A stretch of DNA of 64,000 nt. Source: Tritrichomonas musculus (lineage: Eukaryota; Parabasalia; Tritrichomonadida; Tritrichomonadidae). The DNA is taken from NCBI GenBank assembly GCA_039105265.1, contig JAPFFF010000055.1:1054001-1118000 (forward strand). The letters run 5' to 3'. How positions within the stretch are numbered: the stretch's first letter is position 1; every line of letters starts with the position of its first letter. The notes under the pieces are model-generated. The model searched no databases, was not told where the DNA came from, and saw only the letters and a program-made list of their open reading frames with translations. The position numbers and the translations under genes were made by a program. Shown here one piece after another: positions 31,204 through 41,495 of this stretch.

Positions 31204-33487
31204 ATGTCTCTTATTACTGTTTTAAATCAACTCAGTTCAATCAACTTCAAAAACAGCAATTTTTCTTACATTGATGCAACACATTCATTCATGATTGTTG
31301 GCATCAAACCTATTGAAGCCACATTTGACAATTGTCGTTTTATTCAATGTGGTAACCCCTTGTCGTTGATGATGTACTCAAAATTACCTTTATACTACGT
31401 TTTTATAGATAATTCATCGGTTGTTGAATCAATTAAGGTACAAATCTAGTACGTTATAAATTGAGAGAAGAACGTTATTTGCAAGATTATACCACTCATC
31501 ACCACGCCAAATTTATGTAAAAACAGTCAATCCCTTCATCAACTTTTTGAGGAAGTTTCAAATAACGGTTTAATTCAAATTTTAGAATTTCCTTTGAATT
31601 ACAACATTTATCCATGAAACAAAAGATTTTAGTTTCATTTTTAAATACAAACATGAAAAATTAGAATCTTTTATTAAAAACATTCAATCAACCAGGAAAT
31701 TTTGGCTTTCTTACAATTCTTTTAAAGAAAGAAAACGACCTCCAGAAACAGCTGAAATTATTGATTTCTTAAAAAAATTAAAGAGCGATTGCTATTTGAT
31801 TCCATCGTATCAAATTCCTAAAATTCCAGAAATTTTAACAGTTAAAATGGTTAGATATTTAGTTATGCAATCTGGCGCTGTTTACACAAACATACTGTTC
31901 GATGATGATACACCACTAGTTAAAGAAACATTCGATATGATTTTGGAAGCTGTCGAAAAATTGAATGCGATGGATCAAGAAGAAAAGAAAGAAGAAGATG
32001 ATTATGATATAAACTCATACAATGAAGATAAGTTCTATTCAATGATCTTCAATCATCCTTTATTTTATAAAAATTGGATTCATCAGCTTGCTTTAATCGA
32101 TTCTCATTCACCATTTTATAGTTTATTAAATTCAATATCAATTAAAAACAATTGTCTTCATTTAGTACTAGACTCAATGTCGCAAGAATTAGCTGATATT
32201 TTCCAAAAGAGGACGAATGAAAGATATACTTTGTTGAATAATGCAATTCATTCATTTATTCATATATCGAATGAATTACGTAACTTAAATAACTTCAGCG
32301 ATCTTTTTTATCAACATTTCGGTTTATTTTTACTTGATGCAATTCTAACACCTGAAATAAGACAAGATGAAAACATGTTGATAGAAGCAGCAACATTATT
32401 TTCACAAATTAACAAAATAATTCCGATATGTATTACACATTTGATTGGATTTTTGCTTCTCCAAAACAATTCTCAGTCTATTCAACTTGCATTCAAGTTG
32501 CTTTCAAAATTGAAATACAAGCATTTTGAGAACAGTGTATCAGCAAATGAAGCGAATGGCGAAGGAGAATTTGTATTTACTAACAATTACATCAAATCAA
32601 ACAATGGTCAATTTATTCATTGTGATAAAATGTTAATCAAACCGATTATTTCTAACAACACTTTTGAAGACATCATAATAAAGGACACTTCTTTTTGAAT
32701 AAAACTTTGAATTGAAATCATAAATTGCGAATTTAAAAGAAAAAAAGCAAAACGACATGGTGGTGCTCTTTCAATTCGAACATGAAATGAGTGTTTTAAT
32801 TCGTGATTGTGAATTTGAATCGAATGTTGCTAACAATGAGAATAATTCAAGCGAGCTTCTCTTCACTAATCATTACGATTGGAAAAACAAGGGATTTGAT
32901 GGAGCTATCTATTTGAATCCTGCATTCAGAACAGATGATGGTAATGGTTATTGCATGAAAAATGTAACAATTACCAACTGCATCTTTCGAATGAATCGAG
33001 CATATCAAGGATACGCAATTTATATAGAAGATGAGAACTGAGAAACAACTTTTTCAATCAATGATAACAATCAATTCATGCTAGCATGTTCAGTATTTAT
33101 AATATCTTCTCAGAAACTAGTAAATTCAGCAATTCTAATTCATTCACTAGCTCAAGCAAATTTAGTGAATCTGTTTGCTTTTCACAAGAGATTCAATCAT
33201 TAAGTAACGATGATTTTGAATTTGATTCTTCAAGTAGCGAGCAAGAAAAAATTGAATCATCACATAACGAGCAAACAACAGATGATTATCAAGCAATGAA
33301 CAAATAGAAAGTGAATTATTAACTAATGAAATATTAGAAAGTGGATCATCTAACAGTGAACAAATGGAAAGTGAATTATTAACTAATAAAATATTAGAAA
33401 ATGGATCATCTAACAGTGAGCAAATAGAAAGTGAATCGTCAAGTAATGAAATATTTTTTAATACAGCTGTTTCGGAAATAGATTAGA
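31204..33487 (+). pseudogene. Decayed chimeric beta-helix surface-protein gene
   Basis: The pieces on the + strand are, in order: a Pmp-like fragment (31204-31449; NFKNSNFSYIDATHSFM, FDNCRFIQCG); an unrelated globular segment (about 31600-32530); beta-helix text again (32530-33041; ISNNTFEDI, IRDCEFESN, ITNCIFRMNRAYQGYAIYI); a short FSETSKFSNSNSF-type Ser/Phe stretch (33086-33180); and a diverged repeat of LLTNKILENGSSNSEQMES type to 33487. Stops separate most of them. The order of beta helix followed by FS-rich repeat is that of the intact gene at 4256-9310. The middle segment looks like foreign coding DNA inserted into it. Confidence 0.65.
31600..32530 (+). pseudogene. Unrelated coding segment inside the beta-helix pseudogene
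   Basis: This segment reads as a helical, charged globular protein (RPPETAEIIDFLKKLKSDCY, VKMVRYLVMQSGAVYTNILF, NEDKFYSMIFNHPLFYKNWI, AATLFSQINKIIPICITHLI). It carries an acidic EEKKEEDDYD loop. It has none of the NCTF/GGA motifs of its surroundings but runs in frame into beta-helix sequence after about 32530. The start is unclear, with stops before 31600. I do not recognise the family; a HEAT-like helical repeat is possible. Confidence 0.45.
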
Positions 33488-34235
33488 ATTTTTTGGAAAT
33501 AAAATAGCATGATTTGAATGGTTTATAAAACCGCTAAAATATTTTTGGAAATAAAATATTTTTTTTTGGAAATTAATAGTAAACGATTATTTTGCATTCA
33601 ATTTCCCTTTTTTTTGTTGATGAAAAAAATGTTAATCAGAAGCAAATATTAATTACATCTAAACAATCTTTTGCCAATTTAATATATTTTGACAGATGTT
33701 ATTAAAAAGATACTTTATAATTGATATTTCACCGATTGCATAATATCTTTTTTAAATTATATCCTGGATAAAACAAAAAGAAAATTTCTTTTCATATTCG
33801 ATATAATAATCAATAATAATCATAAATAAAGTGATTTTTTCATTAATGAAAGAGTTTTTTCAAAATATACATTATCATCAATTTTCATATTAAAAATCAT
33901 AAAAAATGCATAATTGTCGATAAATTGAAGATTTTATTGAGTAATTTTGGATGAAAACAATATTTTAGTAATATCATATTAAAAACACAATAACATACTC
34001 TATGTTTCATATTGAACTGTTAAAAACAAAACTCGTGTATATATTAGCATAATAATGTGTAAAACGCCATAAAATTTCTTTAATCTATCTTTTAATTATG
34101 TTTTTAAGTATGATAAAATTGAATATAAAATGATCGTTCCTATTTTATTTCCAAAAAAAAATATTTAATTTCCAAAAAAATTAAACGGTTACTATTTTAT
34201 TTCCAAAAAATTCTAATCTATTTCCGAAACAGCTG
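33464..34235. mobile_element. Element F: 772-bp TA-flanked MITE-like element
   Basis: Perfect 44-bp terminal inverted repeats at 33464-33507 and 34192-34235, starting CAGCTGTTTCGGAAATAG. Both ends are followed outward by TA, and no longer duplication is seen. CAG ends with a TA target fit the Tc1/mariner-pogo group. A GGAAATAAAATA motif recurs inside both ends. There is no reading frame for a transposase. It sits at the 3' end of the beta-helix pseudogene. Confidence 0.8.
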
Positions 34236-34255
34236 TATTTCAAAATTAATTTGAC

Positions 34256-34453
34256 TTAACTAAAAATTCTATTAATTTCAATCCAAAATGATAGAATTAT
34301 AATTACCGCATTATTTTTAAACCAGTTTTCAAGTTCCTTTATATTTTCATCCTCATCATTAAAACGACCAATATGATTAATAATCCTTTGCCATACTTCA
34401 TAGACATCTAAAAGATATTGAGCTCCTAATTTCAATCCTTGCTTTAATTAACT
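34256..34453 (-). pseudogene. Fragment of an unrecognised coding sequence
   Basis: The minus strand is open for about 64 codons and reads KQGLKLGAQYLLDVYEVWQR, then IINHIGRFNDEDENIKELEN, ending with a TAA. It has no start codon and a stop directly upstream. It is convincingly protein-like but too short to assign. It lies between element F and the zinc-finger remnant. Confidence 0.45.
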
Positions 34454-34589
34454 CTTAGAAAAAGAGTATTAGAAAGTATTATCATTAATTTCATTAATTT
34501 CACCTTCAGATAATCTTCTTTCTTGACATTCCACAATCAATTTTAAAAGATGGACAGTATTCATCTGTTGGATGTAAATTAATAAGTTC

Positions 34590-34975
34590 TTCTAAAACAC
34601 CGAATTGAAATTCACATTTGATTTGGCTGGATTTCATTCGATGTCACAACCAATTTATCTTTGTCGAAAGTGCAAAGTAGACATCTGTCACTCATGGGCG
34701 ATTTTGTGTCACAAAGGTCATCTACTCAACTTTAAAGGCTTCAAAAAAAATGCTTTTCGTCATTGCTTTGAAATTACCGACTGTCAATTCACTTCTCATT
34801 AAGAAGTCGTTTGTAGTTATGCTTTCTATGACAGAGAATGCGTTATTCACGTGAGATATAAATGTGAAGCTTGTATAAGTGGTTCAAATGAAGGTGTTTG
34901 CACTGTTTATCCAAAAAAATGTCATCATTAAGTCTATTACGATGGCATCCTTGATCAATACTAATATTTATTAAT
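34590..34975 (+). pseudogene. Remnant with two UBR-box-like zinc-finger segments
   Basis: The first segment (34605-34800) has QPIYLCRKCKVDICHSWAIL followed by CHKGHLLNFKGFKKNAF. The second (34803-34975) has CSYAFYDRECVIHVRYKCEA, SNEGVCTV and KKCHH. Both resemble the Cys/His spacing of UBR-box fingers (C..C....C..C...CH..H), used by N-end-rule ubiquitin ligases to hold destabilising N-termini. Several expected Cys/His positions are replaced (Phe, Trp, Tyr), and stops occur at 34801 and about 34930. It is non-functional. Confidence 0.55.
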
Positions 34976-35483
34976 ATGATTATTTTTTAATATAAACACA
35001 AACAATTTATTTCAATTTTAATTTTAGAAACAAAGATAATCAAAAAAAAAATATTTTTATTTGAATTTCAAAAAAAAAAAAAAAAAAAAAATGTTTTCAA
35101 ATAAACTATAAATATAGCAATTATAATAGTATTAAATAAAGCTAATTTTTATAACAATATTAAATTAATAATATATATTGTAGATAATATTTAAAAATTA
35201 TTTATAATAAAAGATATACTAATAAATTGCCAAAATCACTTATTGTTTAATCGTTTCTCAATTTTTTCTATTTATACAAAGAATTTAATTAATTTAACAT
35301 ATTTTTAATTTATATTAAGATATGCAACGAAAATAATAATATATTATTTAATAAAATAATTAAAAATATGATAATAATAATTATATTTTGAATTTTTTTA
35401 TTAATTGCAAGACACAATCAAGTTATGTTACATTTTTGGAATTTTTCAAATATTTGACATATTTACATTTTGTAAAAATCAGC
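34976..35483. other. AT-rich intergenic region before a kinase gene
   Basis: Contains a poly(A) run at about 35071-35090 and otherwise nearly pure A/T. Reading upstream of 35484 would need a TTG start at 35388, so the gene is begun at the ATG. Confidence 0.5.
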
Positions 35484-37505
35484 ATGGAAGGGAAAATATG
35501 CGTTGATCAATTCGAACTTCTCGAAATGATTGGCCAGGGACAAACAAGCCAAGTGTACAAAGTAAGAGAAAAGAAAACAGGTCAGATTTATGCCGCAAAA
35601 ATTTCGTTAATTGATTTAGATGGCGAATACAATTCAAAAGATGCGATCAGAAATCTTGTACGTGAAGTTAACATACTTTGTAAATTTAGTCATCCTTCGA
35701 TTGTTAAATTTTATGGGTTTGACTCAGAAGATAATGAAACTAATTTAAAAACAACGATAATCCAAGAATTCATGCCAAAAGGAACATTAACTGAATTGAT
35801 AGAAGCCGAACGAAATGGGTTTTCACATCCAAAATGGGATTCAACCCGAAAGTTAATATGTTTATATGGGATTGCATCTGCAATGTCATTTTTACACTCA
35901 CATAACATTATACACCGTGATTTAAAGCCAGATAACATATTTATTGACAACGATTTGAACCCAAAAATTGGTGATTTTGGTTTATCAAAAATTATCCATT
36001 TCAATGATGAATCGAAGTCACTAGAATCGAGTACAGGATTCAAAGGTACGATACTTTATTCATCCCCAGAAGCATTATTTGACGGCGAGTATACCAAATC
36101 AGGAGATGTCTACTCATTTTCAATGATCATCTACGAAATCATTACGAACGAGAAACCGTTTGGCAAGTTAAAATTCAGTGAACTGACAAGAAATCTCACA
36201 AAAGGAGAACGACCCAAATTCAACGACATGATTCCAGACGCCTACAAAGATCTCATTGATCGATGTTGGTCACAAGAACCGTTAAAAAGGCCAACATTTG
36301 ACCAGATCGTTGAAGAATTGAGAAGTAATCCAGACTTTATCACAGATTTGGTTGACGAAGGCCAGTACATGAGCTACATTGACTACATTGATGAGTGCAA
36401 GAGCACGTTCGAAGGCGGAAAGCAAGTTTTAACATTCAATGAGTTCTACCAAGCCCATCTGAAGAAGAAAGAGTCGGCCGGGGAGGAGGATGACTACGAC
36501 GCGGACTTTCTGTTCAGCATGTGGAGGATTTCCTATCACGGGATCGGACGGCCAGTGAACAAAGCTGCCGCCTTCGACTTCTGCCGCAGGGCTGCAAACA
36601 AGGGCCACGTTGAGGCGATGTTCCAAGCGTCGATGATGCTGAAGAACGGAGACGGAATTCCAGCCAATGAGGAGGAATCTGCGGAGTACTGCAAGATGGC
36701 AGCTGACCAAGGTCACGCTGATGCGATGTATTGCTACTCAATGATGCTAAAAAACGGCAAGGGCATTCCAGCTGATAAGAAGGGGGCTGCAAAGTACTGC
36801 AAGATGGCTGCTGACCAAGGGCATGGAGTTTCAATGGACAGTTATGCAGTCAAACTGTTTCACGGCAGTGGCGTCTCAGTTAACAAGAAGGAGGCTGCAA
36901 AATACTTCAAGATGGCAGCTGATAAAGGCATTCCAAAATCAATGTTCAGCTATGCAAACAGTCTTTATAGAGGCGATGTTGTTCCCATTGACAAGAAGGA
37001 GGCTGCAAAATACTACAAGATGGCAGCTGATAAAGGCCATCCAGAATCAATGTTCAACTATGCAAACAGTCTTTATAGAGGCGATGTTGTTCCCATTGAC
37101 AAGAAGGAGGCTGCAAAATACTTCAAGATGGCAGCTGATAAAGGCATTCCAAAATCAATGTTCAGCTATGCAAACAGTCTTTATAGAGGCGATGTTGTTC
37201 CCATTGACAAGAAGGAGGCTGCAAAATACTTCAAGATGGCAGCTGATAAAGGCATTCCAAAATCAATGTTCAGCTATGCAAACAGTCTTTATAGAGGCGA
37301 TGGTGTTCCCATTGACAAGAAGGAGGCTGCAAAATACTACAAGATGGCAGCTGATCATGGCAGCAAATCAGCAATGAAGAAATATGCAGAGATGTTATCG
37401 AATGGAGATGGAGTTCCTGCTAATGAAGAAGAAGCGCAGAAATACTTGAAAATGGCATCAGGTGATATCAAGCCTCCAAATAAAAAAGATGATGAATCAG
37501 AATAA
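35484..37505 (+). CDS. TKL-like protein kinase with C-terminal Sel1 repeats
   Basis: The 673-residue protein begins with a complete kinase domain (about 10-265): glycine loop IGQGQTSQV, catalytic Lys39 in YAAK, HRDLKPDNIFI catalytic loop, DFG, an SPEA-type activation end and the RCW...P..RPTF close usual in TKL kinases. It should be active. A linker to about 330 is followed by about nine Sel1-like repeats of 36 residues (KKEAAKYFKMAADKG...M..YA..L..GDGVP). These fold as helical pairs and bind partner proteins. There is no signal peptide, so it is likely a cytosolic signalling scaffold. Four repeats at 36890-37330 are nearly identical in DNA. The stretch 36460-36830 is clearly richer in G+C than its surroundings. 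It is convergent with the related gene at 38010-41129. Confidence 0.92.
   Translation: MEGKICVDQFELLEMIGQGQTSQVYKVREKKTGQIYAAKISLIDLDGEYNSKDAIRNLVREVNILCKFSHPSIVKFYGFDSEDNETNLKTTIIQEFMPKGTLTELIEAERNGFSHPKWDSTRKLICLYGIASAMSFLHSHNIIHRDLKPDNIFIDNDLNPKIGDFGLSKIIHFNDESKSLESSTGFKGTILYSSPEALFDGEYTKSGDVYSFSMIIYEIITNEKPFGKLKFSELTRNLTKGERPKFNDMIPDAYKDLIDRCWSQEPLKRPTFDQIVEELRSNPDFITDLVDEGQYMSYIDYIDECKSTFEGGKQVLTFNEFYQAHLKKKESAGEEDDYDADFLFSMWRISYHGIGRPVNKAAAFDFCRRAANKGHVEAMFQASMMLKNGDGIPANEEESAEYCKMAADQGHADAMYCYSMMLKNGKGIPADKKGAAKYCKMAADQGHGVSMDSYAVKLFHGSGVSVNKKEAAKYFKMAADKGIPKSMFSYANSLYRGDVVPIDKKEAAKYYKMAADKGHPESMFNYANSLYRGDVVPIDKKEAAKYFKMAADKGIPKSMFSYANSLYRGDVVPIDKKEAAKYFKMAADKGIPKSMFSYANSLYRGDGVPIDKKEAAKYYKMAADHGSKSAMKKYAEMLSNGDGVPANEEEAQKYLKMASGDIKPPNKKDDESE
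36890..37330 (+). repeat. 108-bp near-identical Sel1 repeats
   Basis: Four in-frame units of 108 bp encode a 36-residue Sel1 repeat (KKEAAKYFKMAADKGIPKSM...). They differ at only a few positions, for example KGIPKSMFSY versus KGHPESMFNY and DVVP versus DGVP. Recent tandem expansion is the simplest reading. Confidence 0.9.
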
Positions 37506-38009
37506 TGATTAAAATATAAATAATTGTAAATAGTACATAATTATCTCCTTAATTGTATATATAGTTTTGGGTTTTATATGATGCATATTTGTAAAATTCG
37601 ATTACAATTTTTACTTTTTTTTTTAGACTCTCATTTTTTTAATGATCACAATTAATGAAATTGTATAATTTCATTATAATAAAAATGTTGAAATCATTTA
37701 TAAGATTAAAAATATAGATATAAATAATTGCTATTTTCAATAGTAATTATAAATAGCAATTACTTTTCAATCCAATTCTATGTTTATATATGCATTTGAA
37801 TAGTTTGAAAAGTTTATACTTACAAAAAATGATTTTTATTTTAATTGATTTTCATACTATATAATGTTAAAGATATTAAATTTTCTTTGTATGCTGTTTT
37901 TTTCTTTTATTTGAGTCTAGTTCCTTTTAATCCTTTTAATTAATAATAATAATAATAAAAGTAAATTAAAATTAATAAAGAAAAACAATGAATAAAAATC
38001 ATATTTATT
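37506..38009. other. Spacer between convergent kinase genes
   Basis: A 504-base AT-rich region with 3' flanks only. Short (TAA)n-type repeats lie near 37940-37960. No gene was seen. Confidence 0.55.
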
Positions 38010-41000
38010 TTAAAAAATTAAGCAGTAACCACTATTATCAATTATATTATTATACATATCACGTGATTGTTTATGACCTTTTTCAGCAGCATTTTTGTAA
38101 TATTCTGTTGCTTTTTCTTTATCAGCAGTAATTCCATCGCCACAATAAAGCATGTTTGCATAAGCAAACATTGATTCAACAGATTGTTTATCTGCTGCCA
38201 TTTTGAAGTAACGAGCAGCTTCTGCTTTATTAACAGGAATTCCAATTCCGTTGTATAACATATTTGCATAAAAGTGCATTGATTCAACACATTGATTATC
38301 AGCTGCCATCTTAAAATAACGAGCAGCTTCTGCCATATTAACAGGAATTCCATCACCATTGTAAGCCATTTTAGCGTACATGAACATTGAATCAACAAAT
38401 TGATTGTCTGCTGACATCTTGAAATAACGAGCAGCTTCTTTTTTATTAACTGGAATTCCATCGCCATAATATAACAATAATGCATAATATTTCATCGCTG
38501 ATGCATATCCATAATCACTAGCAGCTTTTAAATACTCAGCAGCTTTTTTCTTATCAACAGGACCTGCTTCTCCTTTAAACAACATCATTGCATAATGAGA
38601 CAATCCTTCAACTGAACCTTTATCAGCGGCCATTTTGAAATATCTAGCAGCTTCACTTAAATTAACACGAAAAATATTTCTAAAACGTAAAATATTAACT
38701 GCATAATTATTCATCGCATCAATCATGCCATTATCAGCTGCCATTTTATAATATTTCATTGCTTCTAATATGTTAACTGGCGTTCCAATTCCATTTAACA
38801 ACATGTTTGCATATTCTTGCATTTCATCAATGCCACCGCTATCTGCAGCCATTTTAACATATCTTGCAGCTTCTTTCTCATCAGCATCAATTCCTTCCCC
38901 AAATAACAACATGGCAGATAAATTAACCATTGCTTTTACTTGGCCATTGTCAGCAGCAATTCTGTAATAACTTGCTGCTTCTTTCTTGTCCATTGGAACG
39001 CCGTGGCCATTTTCCAGCATGTAAGCATAGTTGAACATTGCATCAAGATGTCCTTTTTCAGCAGCCATTTTATAATATTTAACAGCTTCTTTTTTATCCA
39101 TTGGAATTCCTTCTCCATTTGATAGCATAATTGCATAATTACACATTGACGATAAGTGACCATTATCGGCTGCCATTTTATAATATTTGGCTGCTTCTTC
39201 TTTATCTATTGGGACTCCTTCTCCTTTGGCCACTCTCAAAGCATAATAGAACATTGCATCCAAGTGTCCGTTATCTGCAGCCAATTTATAATACAGCATT
39301 GCTTCAGTTATATCAGATTGAATTCCGTCTCCATTGAACAACATATTTGCAAACTCATACATTGAATCCACGTTTCCTTTATCAGCTGCCATTTCGATAT
39401 ATTTTGCTGCTTTTTCTTTATTAACTTCAATTCCGTTTCCATATTTATACATTAAAGCCAAATTAATCATTGCATTGACTTGTCCGTTGTCTGCTGCCAT
39501 TTTGTAATAATTTACAGCTTCTTTCTTATCCATTGGAATTCCGTCACCATTTTCCAACATGTAAGCATAATTAAACATTGAATTTACTTGGCCTTTGTCG
39601 GCTGCCATCTTGAAATATCTAGCAGCTTCTTTTTTATCAATTGGAACACTTTCTCCTTTTGTTAAAATAACAGCATAATAAAACATCCCATCTAAATTAC
39701 CTTTATCAGCAGACTTCTTGAAATATTTGGCCGCTTCTTTTTTATCAACAGGAATTCCATCTCCTGTATACAATATATATCCATAAAGGAACATTCCATA
39801 AGCATTTTCTCTTTCAGCAGCAGCTTTAAAAAGATTAATTGCTTCTTCTTTATTAACAGGAGTTCCTTTTCCATGAAACAACATTAATCCATAATTATTC
39901 ATTGCATCAACTGAACCTTTTTCAATTGCCATTTTATAGAATCGAATTGCTTCTTTATAATTTTGAGTAATTTCATCTCCATTTTCAAGAAAACGAGCGT
40001 ATAAAAACATAGCCATTTGATTACCTTCTTTAGCAGACTTATTACAATAATATAAAGCTAATTTTCGATTGATTTCTCTTCCATTTTTTCCATAATAAAA
40101 GTTTTCATAATAAATGAAAAATTTCTTAGCGTCATCTTTTATCACATCTTTTTTATCTTTCTTAAATTCGTCATATGACAAGATTTTATTTTTTGAATCA
40201 AATGAAGTTATGCATTCTTCTATATAATCAACATACATTAAAAACTCGTTCTCATCAACTAAATCAGTAATGAATCCTTGATTTGTCTTCAATTCGTTGA
40301 TTATATCATTAAATGAAGGACGATCATGAGGATTCTCAGACCAGCATCTTTCAATTAATGAACGATATGATTCACCTATCGGTGATTTAAATTCAGGACG
40401 AATTCCTTGAGACAATTTGTTATATAAGCCAAATAATGAAACTTTTCCGAATGGTTCGTCATTGGTGAAAATTTCGTATGCAATTAAAGAGAACGCGTAA
40501 ACATCTCCAGCAGTTGTATAGTCACAATCATTTAATACTTCAGGTGGCAAATAAAGGTAAGTTCCTTTTATATTGGCAGATGAAGAGGATGTAATACTGC
40601 TTTGATTTTGATGAATGATTTTTGAGAGACCAAAATCAGCAATTTTTGGATTCAAATTTTCATCGATTAAAATATTTTCAGGTTTTAAATCACGATGAAT
40701 TATATTGTGTGAATGCAAAAATGATAATGCTGATGCTATCCCGTAAATACAAATTAGTTTTCGAGTATCATCCCATCTAATATCTGAATTTCCACTTCTC
40801 TCTAAATCAATGAGATATTTAAGAGTACCTTTCGGTATGTATTCCATAATCAATACTGGTCTTAAATTGCCTTCAAAATCTTTGGGACTAAAGCCAACAA
40901 ATTTGATAATTGATGGGTGATGGATTTTTGATAAAATATTAACTTCCCGAACAAGATTTCTGATGTTTTCGGTAAGATTTTCTTCTTCTTCTAAAAGTTG

Positions 41001-41129
41001 CTTGAAAATTTTTGCTGCATATATTTCCCCACTATCGATTTTTGCTTTATAAACATTTCCAAATGTCCCACTCCCAATTTTTTCTAAAAGTTTAAATTGA
41101 GCAAGATTAAACGAGTATTCTTGATCCAT
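38010..41129 (-). CDS. TKL-like protein kinase with about 18 Sel1 repeats
   Basis: The 1039-residue protein has an N-terminal kinase domain (about 12-280): glycine loop IGSGTFGNV, Lys40 in YAAK, HRDLKPENILI, ADFGLSK, a PPEV end and RCWSENPHDRPSF. All catalytic residues are present. A linker (about 285-350) is followed by roughly eighteen Sel1-like repeats (about 350-1020) with the consensus DKKEAA.YYKMAADKG.VDAMFNYA.ML..GDGIP, ending SGYCLIF. Many more repeats than in the neighbour at 35484, and more diverged, so this array is older. The likely role is a cytosolic signalling scaffold. The ATG is close to a short CCTTTACTACATAAGAAG leader; CCTTT recalls a reported Trichomonas promoter motif, but with one case this is weak. 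Confidence 0.92.
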   Translation of the reverse strand: MDQEYSFNLAQFKLLEKIGSGTFGNVYKAKIDSGEIYAAKIFKQLLEEEENLTENIRNLVREVNILSKIHHPSIIKFVGFSPKDFEGNLRPVLIMEYIPKGTLKYLIDLERSGNSDIRWDDTRKLICIYGIASALSFLHSHNIIHRDLKPENILIDENLNPKIADFGLSKIIHQNQSSITSSSSANIKGTYLYLPPEVLNDCDYTTAGDVYAFSLIAYEIFTNDEPFGKVSLFGLYNKLSQGIRPEFKSPIGESYRSLIERCWSENPHDRPSFNDIINELKTNQGFITDLVDENEFLMYVDYIEECITSFDSKNKILSYDEFKKDKKDVIKDDAKKFFIYYENFYYGKNGREINRKLALYYCNKSAKEGNQMAMFLYARFLENGDEITQNYKEAIRFYKMAIEKGSVDAMNNYGLMLFHGKGTPVNKEEAINLFKAAAERENAYGMFLYGYILYTGDGIPVDKKEAAKYFKKSADKGNLDGMFYYAVILTKGESVPIDKKEAARYFKMAADKGQVNSMFNYAYMLENGDGIPMDKKEAVNYYKMAADNGQVNAMINLALMYKYGNGIEVNKEKAAKYIEMAADKGNVDSMYEFANMLFNGDGIQSDITEAMLYYKLAADNGHLDAMFYYALRVAKGEGVPIDKEEAAKYYKMAADNGHLSSMCNYAIMLSNGEGIPMDKKEAVKYYKMAAEKGHLDAMFNYAYMLENGHGVPMDKKEAASYYRIAADNGQVKAMVNLSAMLLFGEGIDADEKEAARYVKMAADSGGIDEMQEYANMLLNGIGTPVNILEAMKYYKMAADNGMIDAMNNYAVNILRFRNIFRVNLSEAARYFKMAADKGSVEGLSHYAMMLFKGEAGPVDKKKAAEYLKAASDYGYASAMKYYALLLYYGDGIPVNKKEAARYFKMSADNQFVDSMFMYAKMAYNGDGIPVNMAEAARYFKMAADNQCVESMHFYANMLYNGIGIPVNKAEAARYFKMAADKQSVESMFAYANMLYCGDGITADKEKATEYYKNAAEKGHKQSRDMYNNIIDNSGYCLIF

Positions 41130-41495
41130 CTTCTTATGTAGTAAAGGTAATTATTTATCAAATTAGAAACGTTAAAAATTAATCCTTAGTATAATAATAT
41201 ATTCACATTTTTATAAAATAAAAAATAAATATTATATATTAAATTTATAAATATTGTTTTAAAATGCAATTATATGAAATATTTCTCTTTATATAAATAG
41301 GATATTTATAATATAATTTTTTCTGAGAATGAAACTTTTTATATGAAATATTTTTTATTCTCTCAATTTCTTTAGGTATGAAAATTTGTATTTATTATAC
41401 TAATTAGTATTTATTATTTGACCTAAATGTCTAAATATAATAAAACTAAATTAATGTTAATTGAACTAGAATTGTTGATGTGTTTTAAAAATAAT
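41130..41495. other. AT-rich intergenic region
   Basis: A 366-base spacer between two minus-strand genes. No gene, repeat or clear promoter element beyond the short leader of the kinase gene was found. Confidence 0.5.
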
